In this document: piece by piece, positions 1 through 7,293 of the stretch
How positions within the stretch are numbered: the first letter of the stretch is position 1
Layout of the letters: each line of letters begins with the position of its first letter
Assembly: GCA_964448405.1 (NCBI GenBank)
Contig: CAYUVW010000027.1
Coordinates: 1 to 15,979, forward strand
From: DAORHV01 sp964448405
GTDB taxonomy: Bacteria > Patescibacteriota > Gracilibacteria > Peribacterales > Peribacteraceae
DNA length: 15,979 nt
Direction of reading: 5' to 3'
The notes under the pieces: generated by a model
What the model saw: only the letters and a program-made list of their open reading frames with translations
Told to the model about the DNA's origin: nothing
Databases searched by the model: none
Made by a program: the position numbers and the translations under genes

Positions 1-2
1 AC

Positions 3-1319
3 GTCTCTGTCTCCGCGTTCTACTTTCATAAAATGTCTCGCGCATCCATGCCGAGTGCGCCGGATGAGGACCATGCGCTTCGAGCATGCTGCGCCGGATT
101 GTTGTTTGGATTGTCGCCGTATGTCTACGCGCGTTTTTCCGGACACCTGAACCTGGCGTTCATCGGCGGATTCGCGGCGTTCGCATGGGCGGCGTACGTG
201 GCATTCGTCCGACACGGAAAGCCGGTGAATGGACATGCTCTGTTGCGGGCTTGTGCTGCGGCGATGCTGCTGCTGGCCATGGGCTCGGTTCAATATTTGG
301 CAATCGCGGCATTGTTTGCGGCACCACTTGTGTTCTGCGTCCGGCCGCGCCATGTGCAGCAATGCTGGCACTCTCTCGTCGCCGACCGGAAGCAGTGGAG
401 TGCCACCACGTTGCAGTGCTGCCTGCTTGCGGCCGTTTTCCTGTTCATCTTCCACGGTTATATACTTGCCATCCTTACACACCAGCTGCAAACCGTACGA
501 AGCGGCGGCAACAATCCCAATGTGTGGGATTTCTTTGTGCCGAATCCGTATTTCGGTTCGGTCTGGAGCGCGTTGCGATTGTCCGGCCCCGCCATCGGAC
601 GCAGCGTTTTCTTGGGAAGCGCCACCATCGTGGCACTGGGGTCGTTTCTGCTTTCTTCACGCGTGCGTGCAAGTGTCCAATTCCGGGTGGCGCTGTACCT
701 GTGTTACGTATGCTTGTTACTGGGTGGCAGCTTGCGGACGCCGTTCATCGACATGTTTGTCCGTACCGGGTCGCATGGTCGCTATGTCATCGGCATTCTG
801 CTCGTAGCCGCGTGCGTCGTGGCTGCTTCCAAGGTGTTCTCGGCTCGCGTGGTGCGCGTTCTTGTCGTGCTGGCGATTGTCGATAGGTTGTTGCTGGCAA
901 TACCCATGACCGCGCCTGTGTCCGTTACCGCCCTTGCTTCCGCCCGCACACTGCCCGGAGCAGGGGCGCTGAGTCTTCCCAATGGTTCGTTCGAAGCCGA
1001 CCTCATTCCGACCTTCAGCGGCAAGAAGCTTGTCGGTGGAATATTCAAATACAACGCCGATATTCCGGCGACCAAGGCTTTCCAGCGCACGCTGCCGATA
1101 TCGCTGTTTTCGTGCAGCGTGCTGAAACGAGACCAGGCCGACTACGCCAAGGCCGTGCGCACGATGCTCGATAGCGATATCCGTACGGTCTTTGTGCAGG
1201 CCGGCGCCTGTGTGCAAGTCCGGAATACGGTGCATGCCATGCAAGCGTGGAATATGCTGCGCAACGTCAGCGGGGATACGCAGTGGACTGTGTATCAACT
1301 GAATCTTCCGCAGGAGTAG
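3..1319 (+). CDS. Polytopic membrane protein, GT-C glycosyltransferase-like (5' partial)
   Basis: The frame is open from base 3 without a stop, so the gene probably begins before the window; the ATG at 33 is only the first internal Met. About 430 residues are visible. A run of hydrophobic segments covers roughly the first 290 residues, followed by a soluble C-terminal part of about 130 residues. The stretch FGLSPYVYARFSGHLNL resembles the SPY-x-H-x-GHLNL loop seen in multi-pass GT-C / PMT-like sugar transferases and related uncharacterised membrane proteins, which usually have further N-terminal helices and acidic loop motifs that would lie outside the window. Such proteins normally transfer sugars from lipid-linked donors at the outer face of the cytoplasmic membrane. 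The membrane topology is clear; the enzymatic assignment is a family-resemblance inference. The gene ends at a hairpin shared with the convergent protease gene. Confidence 0.6.
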   Translation, partial: VSVSAFYFHKMSRASMPSAPDEDHALRACCAGLLFGLSPYVYARFSGHLNLAFIGGFAAFAWAAYVAFVRHGKPVNGHALLRACAAAMLLLAMGSVQYLAIAALFAAPLVFCVRPRHVQQCWHSLVADRKQWSATTLQCCLLAAVFLFIFHGYILAILTHQLQTVRSGGNNPNVWDFFVPNPYFGSVWSALRLSGPAIGRSVFLGSATIVALGSFLLSSRVRASVQFRVALYLCYVCLLLGGSLRTPFIDMFVRTGSHGRYVIGILLVAACVVAASKVFSARVVRVLVVLAIVDRLLLAIPMTAPVSVTALASARTLPGAGALSLPNGSFEADLIPTFSGKKLVGGIFKYNADIPATKAFQRTLPISLFSCSVLKRDQADYAKAVRTMLDSDIRTVFVQAGACVQVRNTVHAMQAWNMLRNVSGDTQWTVYQLNLPQE

Positions 1320-1360
1320 ATGGGTGTAACGGCATGGGTGATCGGCTTTGTCTGTAGCAA

Positions 1361-1388
1361 CAAAAGAGCCCCCGAAGGAGCTCTTTTG
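1361..1388. terminator. Bidirectional rho-independent terminator
   Basis: Arms CAAAAGAGC (1361-1369) and GCTCTTTTG (1380-1388) are perfectly complementary and enclose a 10-base GC-rich loop. The A-run on the left arm and T-run on the right arm make it a terminator on either strand. It lies between the stop codons of the convergent genes ending at 1319 (+) and 1408 (-). Confidence 0.8.
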
Positions 1389-1407
1389 CCAGCCGTTGCA
1401 GCGTCAG

Positions 1408-3051
1408 TTATTGCGCAACGCAGACCGTTGCCGGGGAGAATTGCGGGTCGGTAGGGTTGTTCAAGTAGTTGATGATTCGCAGACTATCGATTGGCGAAAC
1501 GTTGTTGTCGTGATTGGTATCCAGTGCGCCATACGTCGAGAAAATGCGGCGCGGATCCGGGAAGTTCGCAACATCGCCCGGGTAGCCGTTGGCATATTCG
1601 GTATTCAGGAAGTTGATGATGCGCAGCGAATCGATGGGTGCGACGGTACCGTCGCCGTCCACGTCCAAGCAGTTGGCGCGGTTCGTGAAGTTCGTGCGGT
1701 ACACCGAGACGAATGGCAGCATCTTGTTCATGGTGACGACACCGTTGGCATTCGTTGTGTTTCCCACGGGAATGGGCGTGGTCGTACCAGTGGGGAGCCA
1801 GGAGATAGTGGCGTTGGAGAAGAGCTGGATTCTTCGGCAGGTTGTTCCGCAGTTCACCGGACCGGATTCAATGGTCTTGAAATTATTTTGTGAAACGAAT
1901 CCATGTGACCACGGCTCTAATCCAGCCGGATCTGCAGTCACTTCATGATTATCGCCGAGCGTATGGCCCAGTTCGTGGGTAATGGCAATCAGGAATTCGT
2001 TGTTCAAGGACGCCTTTACTACGGAGATGAAGGCGTTGTTCGACATGATTTCCACGGCGGGGTCCGTTACCTGCAGCGTGGCCAAAGAACCTCCATTGGG
2101 AATGCTCGCGGGAACGAAGCTGATGCCGCGCTCGGACAGAACGTTGCTGTTGCCGACAATCAGAATCACCACGTCCGCCTTGTACGAGTTGCGCAGCGCT
2201 TGGACCTGCGTGTTGCTCGTGGCACTCAGGAGTGTGACCTCCAAATCGTGGCCTGCATCGTTGAATGGAGCGGCGGCGAATCCGGCAATGGCAATGCGCA
2301 CATTCGACCTGCTTCCGGCGAAAATGCCGTTCGTGCTCAGCTCAATGCCGCCTGCAATTTGGCAGGTCGTATCGGTGGCAGGGTCGCAGTCGACCGTTTT
2401 CCTGGTGGCTGCTTGCAGTGCTGCTACGGAGCCGAACACGGACACGGCCTCCGGCGTGTACAGAACCAGTGCTTCTACCGTGGTGGTTCCCGAGCCTTCT
2501 CCTTCTCCACCGGAGTAGGAAGGCGTGCCATCCAACAGTGCGGTGTCCTGGCTGTAGGCTTCCAGCAGATCGATGCGAACTGCATCTGCCCAGAAGTACT
2601 TGTTTGCCGTGCCGCTGGTGACTTTTACTTTAATGGAGCCGCGGTACTCACTGAATTCACCGAGCGTCTGCCACTTGATTCCTGCATCGGTGAACGATGA
2701 CGGTGCCAGGCGGTGGTTCACGGTGACCGGAGTGGCGTTCAGCACAACCGATCCATCCGAAACGGTGTACGAAGCTTTCGTGTCCATAACCGGGTTTTCT
2801 TTGTAGGTGACTGAAACGCGGTACTTGCCGGGCTGCAGGTTGGCGAAGGTCCAGGTTGCAGTGCTCTGGTTCATGGCGTAGCGCTGGTCGCCCTGGTAGC
2901 CCTGCGCATAGTTCTGCCAGCTTCCGGTAGTGGCAAAACCGACATTGCCGTCGTCGATAATCATCGGGGCGACCTGAGCCTGAACCGGAGGCGCAATGCT
3001 GCACACCAGTGCTGCAAGCACGCTCAGGGAAAGAAATTTTTTGGAAAACAT
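1408..3051 (-). CDS. Secreted metzincin-type zinc metalloprotease with golvesin-like domain and dockerin
   Basis: The 547-residue product starts with a signal peptide (MFSKKFLSLSVLAALV then a PVQAQ cleavage region). Residues ~30-162 look like a golvesin C-terminal-like beta domain (IIDDG near the start, TATWTF, GKYRVSVTY, ADAVRI at the end). A protease domain follows with HELGHTLGDNH at ~359-369, the extended HExxHxxGxxH zinc-binding signature of metzincins, including the catalytic Glu. Residues ~462-532 hold two calcium-binding dockerin repeats, DVDGDGTVAPIDSLRIINFL and DTNHDNNVSPIDSLRIINYL. The protein is therefore exported and probably docks to a cohesin-like partner on a surface or matrix; no cohesin is in the window. 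ATG 3051 was chosen because it gives a classical signal peptide. ATG 3075 is possible (candidate TTGCGA-N18-TACATG 7 nt before it), as is GTG 3099. No Shine-Dalgarno precedes any of them; a pyrimidine tract precedes 3051. Confidence 0.88.
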   Translation of the reverse strand: MFSKKFLSLSVLAALVCSIAPPVQAQVAPMIIDDGNVGFATTGSWQNYAQGYQGDQRYAMNQSTATWTFANLQPGKYRVSVTYKENPVMDTKASYTVSDGSVVLNATPVTVNHRLAPSSFTDAGIKWQTLGEFSEYRGSIKVKVTSGTANKYFWADAVRIDLLEAYSQDTALLDGTPSYSGGEGEGSGTTTVEALVLYTPEAVSVFGSVAALQAATRKTVDCDPATDTTCQIAGGIELSTNGIFAGSRSNVRIAIAGFAAAPFNDAGHDLEVTLLSATSNTQVQALRNSYKADVVILIVGNSNVLSERGISFVPASIPNGGSLATLQVTDPAVEIMSNNAFISVVKASLNNEFLIAITHELGHTLGDNHEVTADPAGLEPWSHGFVSQNNFKTIESGPVNCGTTCRRIQLFSNATISWLPTGTTTPIPVGNTTNANGVVTMNKMLPFVSVYRTNFTNRANCLDVDGDGTVAPIDSLRIINFLNTEYANGYPGDVANFPDPRRIFSTYGALDTNHDNNVSPIDSLRIINYLNNPTDPQFSPATVCVAQ

Positions 3052-3123
3052 GGAAGGAGGAGGGGAAAAAAGCATAAGGGACCATGTATCACCCGGCACT
3101 TTCGCTTCGCAATACCCCCATAC

Positions 3124-3228
3124 TTCTTGGAAACAAAGAATATTTCTTTAAAAGAAGATTGTGGCGCCTTCTTCTTGGAAAATGCGAACATTCACATTCC
3201 GGAAATATTCTTTCATTTTTCTTGGAAA
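3124..3228. repeat. Three direct copies of TTCTTGGAAA at ~48-bp spacing
   Basis: Exact copies lie at 3124-3133, 3172-3181 and 3219-3228, that is 48 and 47 bp apart. Copies 1 and 3 extend to TTCTTGGAAA-nn-AAGAAT, giving TTCTT/AAGAA inverted arms; copy 2 diverges after the core. They sit in the 270-bp non-coding stretch upstream of the protease gene and downstream of the gene ending at 3322. Apart from these motifs and AT-rich sequence nothing else is evident in this gap. An operator array for a regulator of the protease gene is the likeliest reading, but this is inference. Confidence 0.5.
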
Positions 3229-3321
3229 GCAAGAATGAAGTTGCAGCGTGTTGGTATCGGTGCCTTCGGAAGATTGTGCCGCGCTCACTCGGAGCATCTT
3301 TGTCGATTGATCCTTTCCACA

Positions 3322-3921
3322 TTATTTCCCGGCATCCATCGGCAGCGCATCGAATGGCATATGTGTCACGTAGTCCGTGGCGTTCTTGAATTCCTGCTCC
3401 GCCTCTTTCCAGTAGCGGATAACGGGCATTGCATAGCCGTTTTTTTCGAAAATCAGTGCGTCGTCCACGACTCGGTCATGACCCAGGATGACTCCGGTGT
3501 GGTAGACGCGCGGCGGAAACGTATATGGCTTCCGGTAGCCCGCTTTGGTGTGGATCCAGTCCACGACGAATGGCCCGTCCGCTTGCCGCGCTGTTTGCAC
3601 CATGTCATCTGTTCGGGTGCCGCGCTCATCGGGTATTTCCTCGAAGCTCAAATTACATGTTTTGCCGGCCGTTACACGAACGGTGCAGACGCAGTTCCAC
3701 TTCCGGATGTTCTGCACATCTGCCAGCGCATGGTGCAGCAGCCACGCGATTCTATGTGCAAGCGCGTCCACTCGTTCATACACGGTGCGTTGCGTCGCGG
3801 ATTCCGTCACGTGCAAGAACCCTGGCTCGATTGCGTCGTGAAGAGAGGGCAGGTCGTCGTTGCCGTCCCAGCCGGCGCTGACGGAAAGGCTGCCGCTGGC
3901 AAAAGACACACGTTGCTTCAT
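3322..3921 (-). CDS. Uncharacterised 199-residue protein
   Basis: The protein has no signal peptide or membrane segment and is not recognised. The C-terminal third contains YHTGVILGHDRVVDDALIFE and then YAMPVIRYWKEAE, a hydrophobic-strand plus His pattern faintly like the His-containing part of papain-like or NlpC/P60 folds. A Cys pair (WNCVC) lies near residue 82, but the order and context are not convincing, so no function is assigned. The start is set at ATG 3921 rather than 3948 because a TATTCT -10 box lies exactly 6 nt upstream of 3921, while 3948 would lie inside the promoter. It is divergent from the gene at 3977 and shares its promoter region. Confidence 0.6.
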   Translation of the reverse strand: MKQRVSFASGSLSVSAGWDGNDDLPSLHDAIEPGFLHVTESATQRTVYERVDALAHRIAWLLHHALADVQNIRKWNCVCTVRVTAGKTCNLSFEEIPDERGTRTDDMVQTARQADGPFVVDWIHTKAGYRKPYTFPPRVYHTGVILGHDRVVDDALIFEKNGYAMPVIRYWKEAEQEFKNATDYVTHMPFDALPMDAGK

Positions 3922-3927
3922 GGCTGC

Positions 3928-3957
3928 AGAATACGACAAAATCGACATATATGTCTA
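3928..3957 (-). promoter_or_regulatory. Promoter of the 3921 gene, leaderless
   Basis: On the minus strand TAGACA (3952-3957), an 18-bp spacer and TATTCT (3928-3933) are followed by 6 nt and then the ATG at 3921. Transcription would start at or within a base or two of the start codon. The -35 box overlaps the palindrome at 3944-3955. Confidence 0.55.
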
Positions 3958-3970
3958 TATGTTGTATAAT
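3942..3970 (+). promoter_or_regulatory. Promoter of the 3977 gene, leaderless
   Basis: TCGACA (3942-3947), a 17-bp spacer and a perfect TATAAT (3965-3970) are followed by 6 nt and the ATG at 3977. The expected transcription start coincides with the A of ATG, and no Shine-Dalgarno is possible. Confidence 0.7.
3944..3955. promoter_or_regulatory. 12-bp palindrome GACATATATGTC between divergent promoters
   Basis: This perfect inverted repeat contributes the GACA of the plus-strand -35 box at one end and of the minus-strand -35 box at the other. A dimeric repressor, or simply competing RNA polymerases, could co-regulate both flanking genes through it. The symmetry is seen directly; its use as an operator is inference. 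Confidence 0.45.
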
Positions 3971-3976
3971 AACCAC

Positions 3977-4849
3977 ATGCCCGATCCCCTCAAACCAGGA
4001 AGTGTTTCGGATGTTCCAGTCACCCCCGATTCCGCTGGGGCTTCTTTGCAGGAGCAGAAGGTAGATGCATTGGTGACGGACGTAGCGGCCGACATTGTGG
4101 CAAAGCTGATACGGCCAGAGACGATCGAGGCGCCGAAAACAGCCATTCGTGAAGAAGAATTGCGCGTGCTCCGCCAGCAACTCCGCGACCGCCAGGAAGT
4201 GCGCGATCTTCAAGCATCCGATGCAGGCATCGTGGATGCCAGAAGCGCCAATGTCGACGGCGTCGTGGATGATCTTGTGGCAAGGCACATCAAGGGAACC
4301 GAACGCGTCAGCACGGCGTTCTTAACCGATGCCGAGGCCGAGTGTGCGGCAGACACCGTGGCCGATCTCGCCAAGGCGCGTGTGTTGATTCATTTCGGCT
4401 ACAGCTATGCCAAGTCGCTGTCGGCCGGTCGTCACAATGATTTCGGCGCATTGAACGCGCTGAAGGTTTGGCAGGCCAAGCTTGCCGCCGAGAAACCTGC
4501 GGCAGTGGCCCAGTTGGTGCAGTCGTATATGGATGCGATCGATGCCGAATGTGCCGGAGAAAAGCCGGACAACATCTGGCTGGCACAGTGGGTGGACCTC
4601 TGCACTGGCTTCGCTCCCGAACGTGCGGCCGAACTCGCCGAAAAACTCCAGGCGGGGATTGCCAAGCGCTGTGAATTCTTTCTGGCCAAAGTGGAAGCCG
4701 AACTCGCGAAGGCGACCCCGGACCGGAAAGTGATCGGACAGAACATCACCGTACCGCCGAAATACTTCGATCAACTGGCAGCCGGAAGTACTATCCCAGC
4801 CCGTGCGGAGGCTCTGCAGAAGCAGGTTGCCGCGCTGGACGCGAAATAA
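3977..4849 (+). CDS. Uncharacterised alpha-helical cytoplasmic protein, 290 residues
   Basis: The protein is rich in Ala, Glu, Asp and Lys, with no signal peptide or transmembrane segment. The first ~35 residues are Pro/Ser/Asp-rich and probably disordered; most of the rest is predicted helical by composition (EEELRVLRQQLRDRQEVRD near residue 65, AAELAEKLQAGIAKRCEFFL near 225). No catalytic signature or known family is recognised. ATG 3977 was chosen because a TATAAT box ends 6 nt before it; longer in-frame extensions back to 3860 would run through the promoter and into the divergent gene. It ends 7 bp from the convergent gene at 4857. Confidence 0.65.
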   Translation: MPDPLKPGSVSDVPVTPDSAGASLQEQKVDALVTDVAADIVAKLIRPETIEAPKTAIREEELRVLRQQLRDRQEVRDLQASDAGIVDARSANVDGVVDDLVARHIKGTERVSTAFLTDAEAECAADTVADLAKARVLIHFGYSYAKSLSAGRHNDFGALNALKVWQAKLAAEKPAAVAQLVQSYMDAIDAECAGEKPDNIWLAQWVDLCTGFAPERAAELAEKLQAGIAKRCEFFLAKVEAELAKATPDRKVIGQNITVPPKYFDQLAAGSTIPARAEALQKQVAALDAK

Positions 4850-4856
4850 GAGAAGA

Positions 4857-5210
4857 TCAGCTGTCCATGACGTCCTGCTTCACGCGCAGTTTCGTGATGT
4901 CCCCAATCAAGTCCAGCGGCAGTGGTTCGCCATACGGGAACTGAATGGTGCCCTTGGAAACGACGTAGCCCTTCAATTTTTTCTCGAACCCTTTCATGCC
5001 GGCGGCGGTGGGGAACAGGCTGATGTGGTCTTTGAACGCGCCGAAATACAGCAGGTTGCGGTGCAGGCGGTAGGCGGGCATGCCGTAGCTAATCTTCTCT
5101 TCCGCCATGGGTGCTGCTTTCTTGATCGTCTTACGGATCTGCTCAAGCAGCTTTTGTGTCTCTTTGGGGAAGGAGGCGATGTAGGCGTCGACAGTAAGAA
5201 AGGCTTTCAT
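4857..5210 (-). CDS. DUF1801-family protein (YdhG/frataxin-like fold)
   Basis: The 117-residue product has the family layout: VDAYIASFPKETQKLLEQIR at the N-terminus, then AEEKISYGMPAYRLHRNLLYFGAFKDHISLFP, and a C-terminal GTIQFPYGEPLPLDLIGDI. These match the conserved I-x-YGMPAF, hydrophobic -F-K-H-I-S-L-P and FP-x-x-x-P-LP segments of DUF1801 / iron-chaperone-fold proteins of about 115-145 residues. The molecular role is not established for most members. ATG 5210 was chosen over 5246 because the family begins there and a TATCAT -10 box lies 7 nt upstream. It follows the PhnB-like gene by about 50 bp on the same strand and may also have its own promoter. Confidence 0.85.
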   Translation of the reverse strand: MKAFLTVDAYIASFPKETQKLLEQIRKTIKKAAPMAEEKISYGMPAYRLHRNLLYFGAFKDHISLFPTAAGMKGFEKKLKGYVVSKGTIQFPYGEPLPLDLIGDITKLRVKQDVMDS

Positions 5211-5217
5211 TAAAAGC

Positions 5218-5223
5218 ATGATA
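5218..5223 (-). promoter_or_regulatory. Candidate -10 box before the 5210 gene
   Basis: TATCAT on the minus strand is separated by 7 nt from the ATG at 5210. No good -35 box is visible, so this is supported mainly by the same -10 to ATG spacing seen at other genes in the window. Confidence 0.35.
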
Positions 5224-5260
5224 CGCCGTGTAGATTGAAGAATCACGGGCCGTGCGGTTC

Positions 5261-5683
5261 TTACTTTTTATTGCACTCGACCGTCCATTCAATGCCGTAT
5301 TTGTCGCGGAACATGGAGAAGTACGTACCCCAGGGGCTTTCGCCCATAGGCATTTCCGCCTGTCCTCCTGCCGAAAGACCAGTAAAGATTCTGTCGGCTT
5401 CTTCGCGAGTATCCACGATGACGGCGATTTTCGACCGGTTTTCATTTTCGTTCACGGGCCCCAGGAATTCAGGCACGTCATTGGCAATCAGCAGAGTGTT
5501 TCCAATAGGCAAACTGATGCGCATGATTTTGTTCGCCTCCTTCTCCGGCACCGGGAATTCGGCGCTTGCGAGGTCTTTGAAGCGAATGATTTTTCCGAAC
5601 TCTCCGCCGAAGACGGATTTGTAAAAGGTAAACGCTTCTTCGGCGTTTCCATTGAAGTTGATGTACGGGTTGATGGTGGGCAT
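5261..5683 (-). CDS. PhnB-like VOC/glyoxalase-fold protein
   Basis: The 140-residue protein has the PhnB-type VOC pattern: PYINFNGNAEEAFTFYKSVFGGE at the start, IMRISLPIGNTLLIANDVPE in the middle, and SPWGTYFSMFRDKYGIEWTVEC at the end. Members share the glyoxalase/bleomycin-resistance fold of paired beta-alpha-beta-beta-beta modules. The specific substrate of this subgroup is generally unknown, and the YjdN/PhnB name does not imply phosphonate metabolism. ATG 5683 is preceded 6 nt upstream by TACCCT and, 17 bp further, by TTGTAC. It lies between the carotenoid operon and the DUF1801 gene, all on the minus strand, with no sign of a functional link to the operon. Confidence 0.88.
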   Translation of the reverse strand: MPTINPYINFNGNAEEAFTFYKSVFGGEFGKIIRFKDLASAEFPVPEKEANKIMRISLPIGNTLLIANDVPEFLGPVNENENRSKIAVIVDTREEADRIFTGLSAGGQAEMPMGESPWGTYFSMFRDKYGIEWTVECNKK

Positions 5684-5689
5684 GACGCT

Positions 5690-5718
5690 AGGGTATCTGT
5701 CGTTCTCGTACTGTACAA
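5690..5718 (-). promoter_or_regulatory. Candidate leaderless promoter of the PhnB-like gene
   Basis: On the minus strand TTGTAC (5713-5718), 17 bp and TACCCT (5690-5695) are followed by 6 nt and ATG 5683. The -10 match is weak, but the spacing equals that of the two strong promoters near 3950. Confidence 0.35.
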
Positions 5719-5737
5719 ATACTGTCTGCCGGATTGT

Positions 5738-6472
5738 TTACAATGCACGCGTGCTGTGCTTCGCCCCGTAGTGTGCGAACGGGTAGCGAACCACGTTGGC
5801 CAGCCCGAACAGGCCCAAGCAGAAGAACGGACTGAGGAGCAGGTATTTGCCAAGCACGCGCCAGGTGCCTTCGTGTTTAAAGCGGCGGTCGGACACTTGC
5901 ACTTGTACGGGCAAAATACCGAATTTTCCTTTGGAGGCGGCGCGGCGGATGAACGAAATGTCGTCGTAGGTATGTGTGGCCGTAAACCCGCCCATGCGCT
6001 GAAAATGCTCGCGGGTGACGACAATGCAGCAGCCTGCGCCGGACGGGGTGATTTTCTGCAGCAGCCAAAAAATACCGCCGAACAGTGCGAAACAACCCTG
6101 CACATCCAGGCTCGAGCGGTGCGGCCAATACCACGGACACGCCACGGCGTAGCGCCCGGACGTGAAGCGCGTCACCAGCCGGCTGAGCGTGGTCGGGGTC
6201 AGTCGCACGTCGGCATCCAGGAAAATCAGAATGTCCCCCTGGGCGGCGTTTCCGCCGGTAGTGCGCTGATGCCCAACGCCGCGCGTGGTGTGCACAACGC
6301 GTGCTCCATGCCGGGCTGCCACTTCCACGGTGCGGTCTTTCGATCCTCCATCCACCACCAGGACTTCCAGTGGCTGGAGTGTTTGCTGGGCGATATCGGC
6401 CAACAGGTTCGGCACATGCAGCTCTTCTTCCAGGGCCGGGATGATGACGCTGATGCGCGGCGCGTTGTTCAT
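5738..6472 (-). CDS. GT2 family glycosyltransferase, last gene of the carotenoid operon
   Basis: The 244-residue protein begins with the GT-A signature RISVIIPALEEE, has VVDGGSKDRT at ~39-48 (nucleotide-sugar contact) and the metal-binding DAD at 86-88 in IFLDADVRL. A hydrophobic stretch at ~211-230 (LLLSPFFCLGLFGLANVV) suggests membrane association. The ATG at 6472 overlaps the UbiA stop as ATGA, so translation is likely coupled. By context it probably glycosylates the carotenoid product or an intermediate; actinobacterial C50 carotenoid pathways also use a GT2-type enzyme for terminal glucosylation. The sugar and acceptor cannot be read from sequence. The long in-frame N-terminal extension to 6790 overlaps the UbiA gene and is not part of the family, so it was discarded. 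Confidence 0.88.
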   Translation of the reverse strand: MNNAPRISVIIPALEEELHVPNLLADIAQQTLQPLEVLVVDGGSKDRTVEVAARHGARVVHTTRGVGHQRTTGGNAAQGDILIFLDADVRLTPTTLSRLVTRFTSGRYAVACPWYWPHRSSLDVQGCFALFGGIFWLLQKITPSGAGCCIVVTREHFQRMGGFTATHTYDDISFIRRAASKGKFGILPVQVQVSDRRFKHEGTWRVLGKYLLLSPFFCLGLFGLANVVRYPFAHYGAKHSTRAL

Positions 6473-7293
6473 AGAAGAATGTCCCAGAAGAGCGCAAAGC
6501 CGATTACTGCGTTCAGGAGCGGCATCCAGCGATATGCCTGGAAGACTGTGGATGCGGGCTTGGTGAGCAATGCCAGACTGAGGAGAGGGTAGGCCACGGC
6601 CAGCCAGGGAACGAGATGTAACCCCGGCACGAACCACACGCTTGCTGCGGCTGTTGCCCAGAGTATGGCGGTCAGCAGTAATGCCCGGCGATGACCGGCT
6701 ACGACGGCGGTGGTACGCAAGCCGCTGGCGGCATCGGGGGCGATATCCGGAATGGCGGAAAACAAATGCATGGCCGCACTCCAGCTCCACCCACCGATCA
6801 CGACCGCGGCGGTGGGGGAAAGCCCGCTCAGGCTGGCTATGGCGAATCCGGGTACGATGTAGAGAATATTGCTGAGCGAATCGATGACGGGGTGCCGCTT
6901 AAAGCGCAGCGGTGGGGCGCTGTAGGCAATCGCCAATACCAGAAAGAGGAGTGTCCACAGCGCATACGCGCGTGAGCCGGTTGCCAATGCGGCTGCCACA
7001 ATGAACATGCCGCTGATTGCAATGCCGATGAGTAATTGACGATGCTGCGATTGCTGCAGCCGGATTTCGTACGCGCCCTTTTTTTCGTTCAGTGTGTCCG
7101 TGTCGTGGTCGCACACATCGTTCACGCCGTACAGCAGCAGGTTGGCCGGCAGCGTCCAGATCAGCAGTGCAAACCAGGTGTTGGCATGCTGGAGAAGTTG
7201 CAGAGGCTCCGGCGCAACGGCCAGCCCGATGAGCGCCGGCCCCACGACGTAGAGCCAGAAGCGCGGCCGGGAGACGGCGAGCAGCGGATGCAT
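6469..7293 (-). CDS. UbiA-superfamily prenyltransferase, lycopene-elongase-like
   Basis: The 274-residue polytopic protein carries both Asp-rich motifs of the superfamily: NDVCDHDTD at ~58-66 (NDxxDxxxD) and IPDIAPD at ~181-187. It also has YSAPPLRFK near 125, typical of UbiA enzymes. These motifs bind prenyl diphosphate through magnesium within a helical bundle in the membrane. Directly after crtI, the likeliest job is prenyl transfer to the ends of lycopene, as in bacterial and haloarchaeal lycopene elongases, giving C45/C50 carotenoids. Quinone, heme or chlorophyll prenylation cannot be excluded, but no such genes are near. Start codon ATG 7293 overlaps the crtI stop (TAATG), and the upstream extension to 7377 lies inside crtI, so 7293 was chosen. 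Confidence 0.88.
   Translation of the reverse strand: MHPLLAVSRPRFWLYVVGPALIGLAVAPEPLQLLQHANTWFALLIWTLPANLLLYGVNDVCDHDTDTLNEKKGAYEIRLQQSQHRQLLIGIAISGMFIVAAALATGSRAYALWTLLFLVLAIAYSAPPLRFKRHPVIDSLSNILYIVPGFAIASLSGLSPTAAVVIGGWSWSAAMHLFSAIPDIAPDAASGLRTTAVVAGHRRALLLTAILWATAAASVWFVPGLHLVPWLAVAYPLLSLALLTKPASTVFQAYRWMPLLNAVIGFALFWDILL

Noticed and set aside
1945..2700. 251-codon plus-strand frame antisense to the metalloprotease
   Set aside because: It overlaps the catalytic and golvesin domains of the real gene and shows no domain of its own.
3124..3228. Short CRISPR-like array
   Set aside because: The repeats are only 10 bp, there are just three, and no cas genes are nearby.
5252..6592. 446-codon plus-strand open frame antisense to the GT2 and PhnB-like genes
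   Set aside because: It is a shadow of high-GC coding on the minus strand; the minus frames carry complete family motifs, while this one has none.
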